Source of the DNA: Dehalococcoidales bacterium
GTDB lineage: Bacteria > Chloroflexota > Dehalococcoidia > Dehalococcoidales > UBA5760
DNA length: 7,237 bases
NCBI GenBank assembly: GCA_028710655.1
Contig: JAQTTS010000107.1
Location: 1-7,237, forward strand
Reading direction: 5' to 3'
Part shown: one piece after another, positions 5,966-7,237 of the stretch
Position numbering within the stretch: position 1 is the stretch's first letter
Layout of the letters: the number at the start of each line of letters is the position of its first letter
The notes under the pieces: generated by a model
The model's input: the letters and a program-made list of their open reading frames with translations, nothing else
Databases searched by the model: none
What the model was told of the DNA's origin: nothing
Made by a program: the position numbers and the translations under genes

Positions 5966-6745
5966 TTAGTTTCTTTCTGTCAGAGAAAATCTATCAATTC
6001 CGCTAATCGGAATTGTTAAAAGAAATTTGCCAGTTGTCCAAACCTTGGAACCTGAACGTATAATAACCGACAAGTTATACTTATCGGGCTCAAGTTGATA
6101 AGCTGCCTGGCGACCAATCAGAAATTGGGAATCTGTAATATATGTACTATCTGATTTGATAGCGGCATAAACGTATATTTCCCTCAATGACCTAATAACT
6201 ACGGGTATTTGGCTGACACGGTCTCCAACCCTTAGCGTCTTCTCAACCTCTGGACCAGTTATAGCCTCCTTAACCCATGCTCCACGACAACTTATCCTAT
6301 TATTTGTTCTTAAATTTAAGAATTCTAAATCTATTAGACACCTTTCAGCATCTCCACCAGCGATGTTTTCAGCCTCAACATGCCACCACTTAATATCACT
6401 TTCTGTGGCACTATTATAAGGATTTCTGACAACAATGACAGCTTCGGCTGTGGTCACCCTGGCGATTGTCTCAGCAGTTTTCTTTATTCCTTCATAGTCC
6501 TTACGAAGAGGCCATATATGCCTGGGTAGTTTTCCGATAACGACCTCTTCAGAGAGGTCGTTAATATCTTTTTCTACAATTCTCCTGATGGTCCTAGTAT
6601 CTGGTACATCCTCATGACAATCACTATCTGACATCTTTCGCTCTACGCTTCTACTGATGGATTCCCAATTACGTGGCGCAGAACTAACTGCTGCATCCCA
6701 GATAATTAGCTTAATGTCAAACGAAAGTTCGGTTTTTTTAGCCAT
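5966..6745 (-). CDS. Unrecognised protein: predicted N-terminal HTH plus C-terminal beta-rich domain
   Basis: 259 aa, not confidently assigned. The N-terminal 60 residues are helical with an HTH-like layout: W27-E-S-I-S-R-S-V-E-R-K (27-37), then DTRTIRRIVEKDI (49-61) resembling a recognition helix. A basic aromatic patch, KLPRHIWPLRKDY (72-84), follows. From about residue 100 it looks beta-stranded (EAVIVVRNP; KWWHVEAEN near 119-127; C136; CRGAWVKE; PVVIRSLREIYVY; LEPDKYNLSVIIRSG; KFLLTIP), an arrangement typical of Ig-like or sandwich folds in hypothetical proteins. No signal peptide, membrane segment or enzyme motif is seen. The ATG at 6745 is the natural start, but no good ribosome binding site precedes it. 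It is divergent from the AbrB-like gene across an 87-base gap. A DNA-binding regulator with a ligand- or protein-binding domain is a guess. Confidence 0.75.
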   Translation of the reverse strand: MAKKTELSFDIKLIIWDAAVSSAPRNWESISRSVERKMSDSDCHEDVPDTRTIRRIVEKDINDLSEEVVIGKLPRHIWPLRKDYEGIKKTAETIARVTTAEAVIVVRNPYNSATESDIKWWHVEAENIAGGDAERCLIDLEFLNLRTNNRISCRGAWVKEAITGPEVEKTLRVGDRVSQIPVVIRSLREIYVYAAIKSDSTYITDSQFLIGRQAAYQLEPDKYNLSVIIRSGSKVWTTGKFLLTIPISGIDRFSLTERN

Positions 6746-6778
6746 TCTGCTTTTTTATGTTGCTTTTATGTATAGTAA

Positions 6779-6806
6779 TTGATCTTTGCGTATTTTAACA
6801 TATTCT
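6779..6806 (+). promoter_or_regulatory. Possible promoter of the AbrB-like gene
   Basis: TTGATC (6779-6784), 16 bases, TATTCT (6801-6806), within the AT-rich divergent spacer and 26 bases before the AbrB-like ATG. It is a moderate match in AT-rich DNA, so it is tentative. Confidence 0.3.
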
Positions 6807-6832
6807 TAAACAAATATTTATAGGAGAAGGAT

Positions 6833-7009
6833 ATGCCCAGCTTAATGATAAGGAAGTTAATAAAATTCGGACAGTCGGGGCTTGTTATTACCATCCCACG
6901 AGTATGGGCAAGATACTATGAATTAAAAGCAGGGGACAAACTTGAACTAATAGCCAACAGCAGCCTAGTAATAAGCCCAATTCAAAATAGTAGGAGGTGC
7001 AAAAAGTAA
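6833..7009 (+). CDS. AbrB/SpoVT/MazE-type swapped-hairpin DNA-binding protein
   Basis: 58-aa ORF from ATG 6833 with a strong Shine-Dalgarno (AGGAG, 6822-6826, 6 bases upstream). The sequence follows the AbrB-like pattern closely: RKLIKFGQSGLVITIPRVW (7-25; the G-x-S-x-x-V-x-I-P core), then ARYYELKAGDKLEL (26-39; the L-x-x-GD-x-L turn), a short hydrophobic strand and a basic tail. Such proteins dimerise through swapped hairpins and act as transition-state regulators, archaeal-style regulators or toxin antidotes. Here the next ORFs (31 aa, then a partial one) do not look like a MazF- or VapC-type toxin, so a solitary regulator is more likely. It may control the divergent 259-aa gene across the shared 87-base spacer (inference). 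Confidence 0.82.
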   Translation: MPSLMIRKLIKFGQSGLVITIPRVWARYYELKAGDKLELIANSSLVISPIQNSRRCKK

Positions 7010-7035
7010 CATATCAATGAAGAAGGTAAACTAAA

Positions 7036-7071
7036 GGCTCCGCCGCAGGCGCCAACCACACGAGCGGAGCC
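7036..7071 (+). other. GC-rich hairpin: candidate structured RNA or protein-binding site
   Basis: A perfect 8-bp stem, GGCTCCGC (7036-7043) with GCGGAGCC (7064-7071), closes a 20-nt loop. The loop region offers a second, competing pairing, CGCC/GGCG (7041-7044/7048-7051). It lies in the 109-base gap between the AbrB-like gene and the next ribosome binding site and is much more G+C rich than its surroundings. There is no following T-run, so it is not an ordinary intrinsic terminator. It could be a 5'-leader control element, an mRNA stability element or an operator. Confidence 0.5.
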
Positions 7072-7118
7072 AATATCAAACCCTAGCTTTTCAGCCAGGG
7101 AGAGGAGGGTATAGACAT

Positions 7119-7214
7119 ATGCCTACACCCGTTAGTAATAGTAACACATCAGACAATACCCGGGAAGTAAAGGAATATATAAATGAGGAGAACTCATATG
7201 AACGGAAGATATGA
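7119..7214 (+). CDS. Hypothetical 31-aa ORF
   Basis: ATG at 7119 has an excellent ribosome binding site (AGGAGGG, 7103-7109, 9 bases upstream). It encodes a short hydrophilic, Asn/Ser/Glu-rich peptide (MPTPVSNSNTSDNTREVK...ERKI) with no membrane segment and no recognised family. The stop overlaps the start of the next ORF by 17 bases, so it may be a real small protein or a leader whose translation is coupled to that gene. Confidence 0.45.
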   Translation: MPTPVSNSNTSDNTREVKEYINEENSYERKI

Positions 7215-7237
7215 AGACGTAATAGATTTTCCATGTT
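7198..7237 (+). CDS. Partial CDS, cut by the window edge (possibly YolD-like)
   Basis: ATG at 7198 with GAGGAG at 7185-7190 (7 bases upstream). The visible start is MNGRYEDVIDFPC, and the frame is open at the window end. The RYEDVIDFP pattern resembles the N-terminus of YolD-like small proteins (KYDDIIxLPHH-type) that often accompany Y-family polymerases on mobile elements. With 13 residues this is only a suggestion. Confidence 0.4.
   Translation, partial: MNGRYEDVIDFPC

Larger units (their letters stand above)
5627..7237. mobile_element. Putative integrated element or genomic-island end abutting tRNA-Pro
   Basis: Immediately after the tRNA 3' end the sequence becomes clearly richer in A+T. 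The genes become small, regulator-like and divergent, and an excisionase-like HTH gene is the second ORF from the tRNA. A minus-strand ORF runs from this region into the antisense of the tRNA, as if cut at the junction. These are typical signs of an element integrated at a tRNA. No integrase, relaxase or transposase and no second copy of the tRNA 3' end are seen, and the right boundary is outside the window, so this could also be a decayed remnant. Confidence 0.45.

Noticed and set aside
7036..7071. Intrinsic terminator after the AbrB-like gene
   Set aside because: The stem is followed by AATATCAAACCC with no T-run, and the loop is long.
6833..7214. MazEF/VapBC-type toxin-antitoxin pair
   Set aside because: The ORF after the AbrB-like gene is only 31 aa, hydrophilic and unlike any toxin; the next gene is cut off, so nothing supports a pair yet.

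Overview
The window joins two different kinds of DNA at a tRNA gene. The left three quarters (about 1-5486, + strand) is one tightly packed operon of six soluble iron-sulfur/flavin/thiamine enzyme subunits. The right quarter (about 5627-7237) is visibly more A+T rich. It carries small regulator-type genes on both strands and looks like accessory DNA next to tRNA-Pro(UGG).

Operon: porD-porA-porB (delta, alpha and beta subunits of a pyruvate/2-oxoacid:ferredoxin oxidoreductase; the gamma subunit is absent and probably lies just upstream) is followed without a gap by three diaphorase subunits. These are a NuoE/HndA/HydC-type [2Fe-2S] protein, a 620-aa NuoF/HndC/HydB-type NADH/FMN flavoprotein with extra N- and C-terminal iron-sulfur domains, and a 241-aa HoxU/NuoG-N-terminus-like iron-sulfur protein with no catalytic hydrogenase domain. 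The junctions are overlaps of 1-25 bases or gaps of 14-17 bases, so all six are probably co-transcribed and partly translationally coupled. The simplest reading is CoA-dependent 2-oxoacid oxidation (or reductive carboxylation) wired to an NAD(H)/ferredoxin module related to the flavin-based electron-bifurcating HydABC/Hyl/Stn family. No [FeFe]-hydrogenase or formate dehydrogenase subunit is present, which leaves the POR as the obvious partner. Two features of the iron-sulfur chain are unusual. The last [4Fe-4S] motif of the flavoprotein has Ser at the fourth Cys position. The small subunit lacks the His-Cys cluster motif of NuoG/HoxU and ends in a CxxC...CxxC knuckle.

Boundary and accessory region: a tRNA-Pro gene with its own good promoter (extended -10) lies 66 bases after the operon. 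Beyond it, on the minus strand, are two small overlapping genes. One encodes a 59-aa excisionase-like helix-turn-helix protein driven by a near-consensus, apparently leaderless promoter wrapped in inverted repeats. The other is a short basic ORF that runs off into the antisense strand of the tRNA and so looks truncated there. Further right are an unrecognised 259-aa protein (predicted HTH plus beta-rich domain, minus strand), a divergent 58-aa AbrB/SpoVT-type DNA-binding protein (+), a GC-rich hairpin, a 31-aa ORF and the first codons of another gene. An excisionase-like gene next to a tRNA 3' end suggests an integrated element, but no integrase or second att copy is visible here.

Organism: an anaerobic bacterium (POR, NADH/ferredoxin chemistry, strong Shine-Dalgarno sites, sigma70-type promoters, tRNA without encoded CCA). 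The gene content would fit a fermentative or acetogenic lineage such as Chloroflexota/Dehalococcoidia or a Firmicute. That placement is an inference with low confidence.
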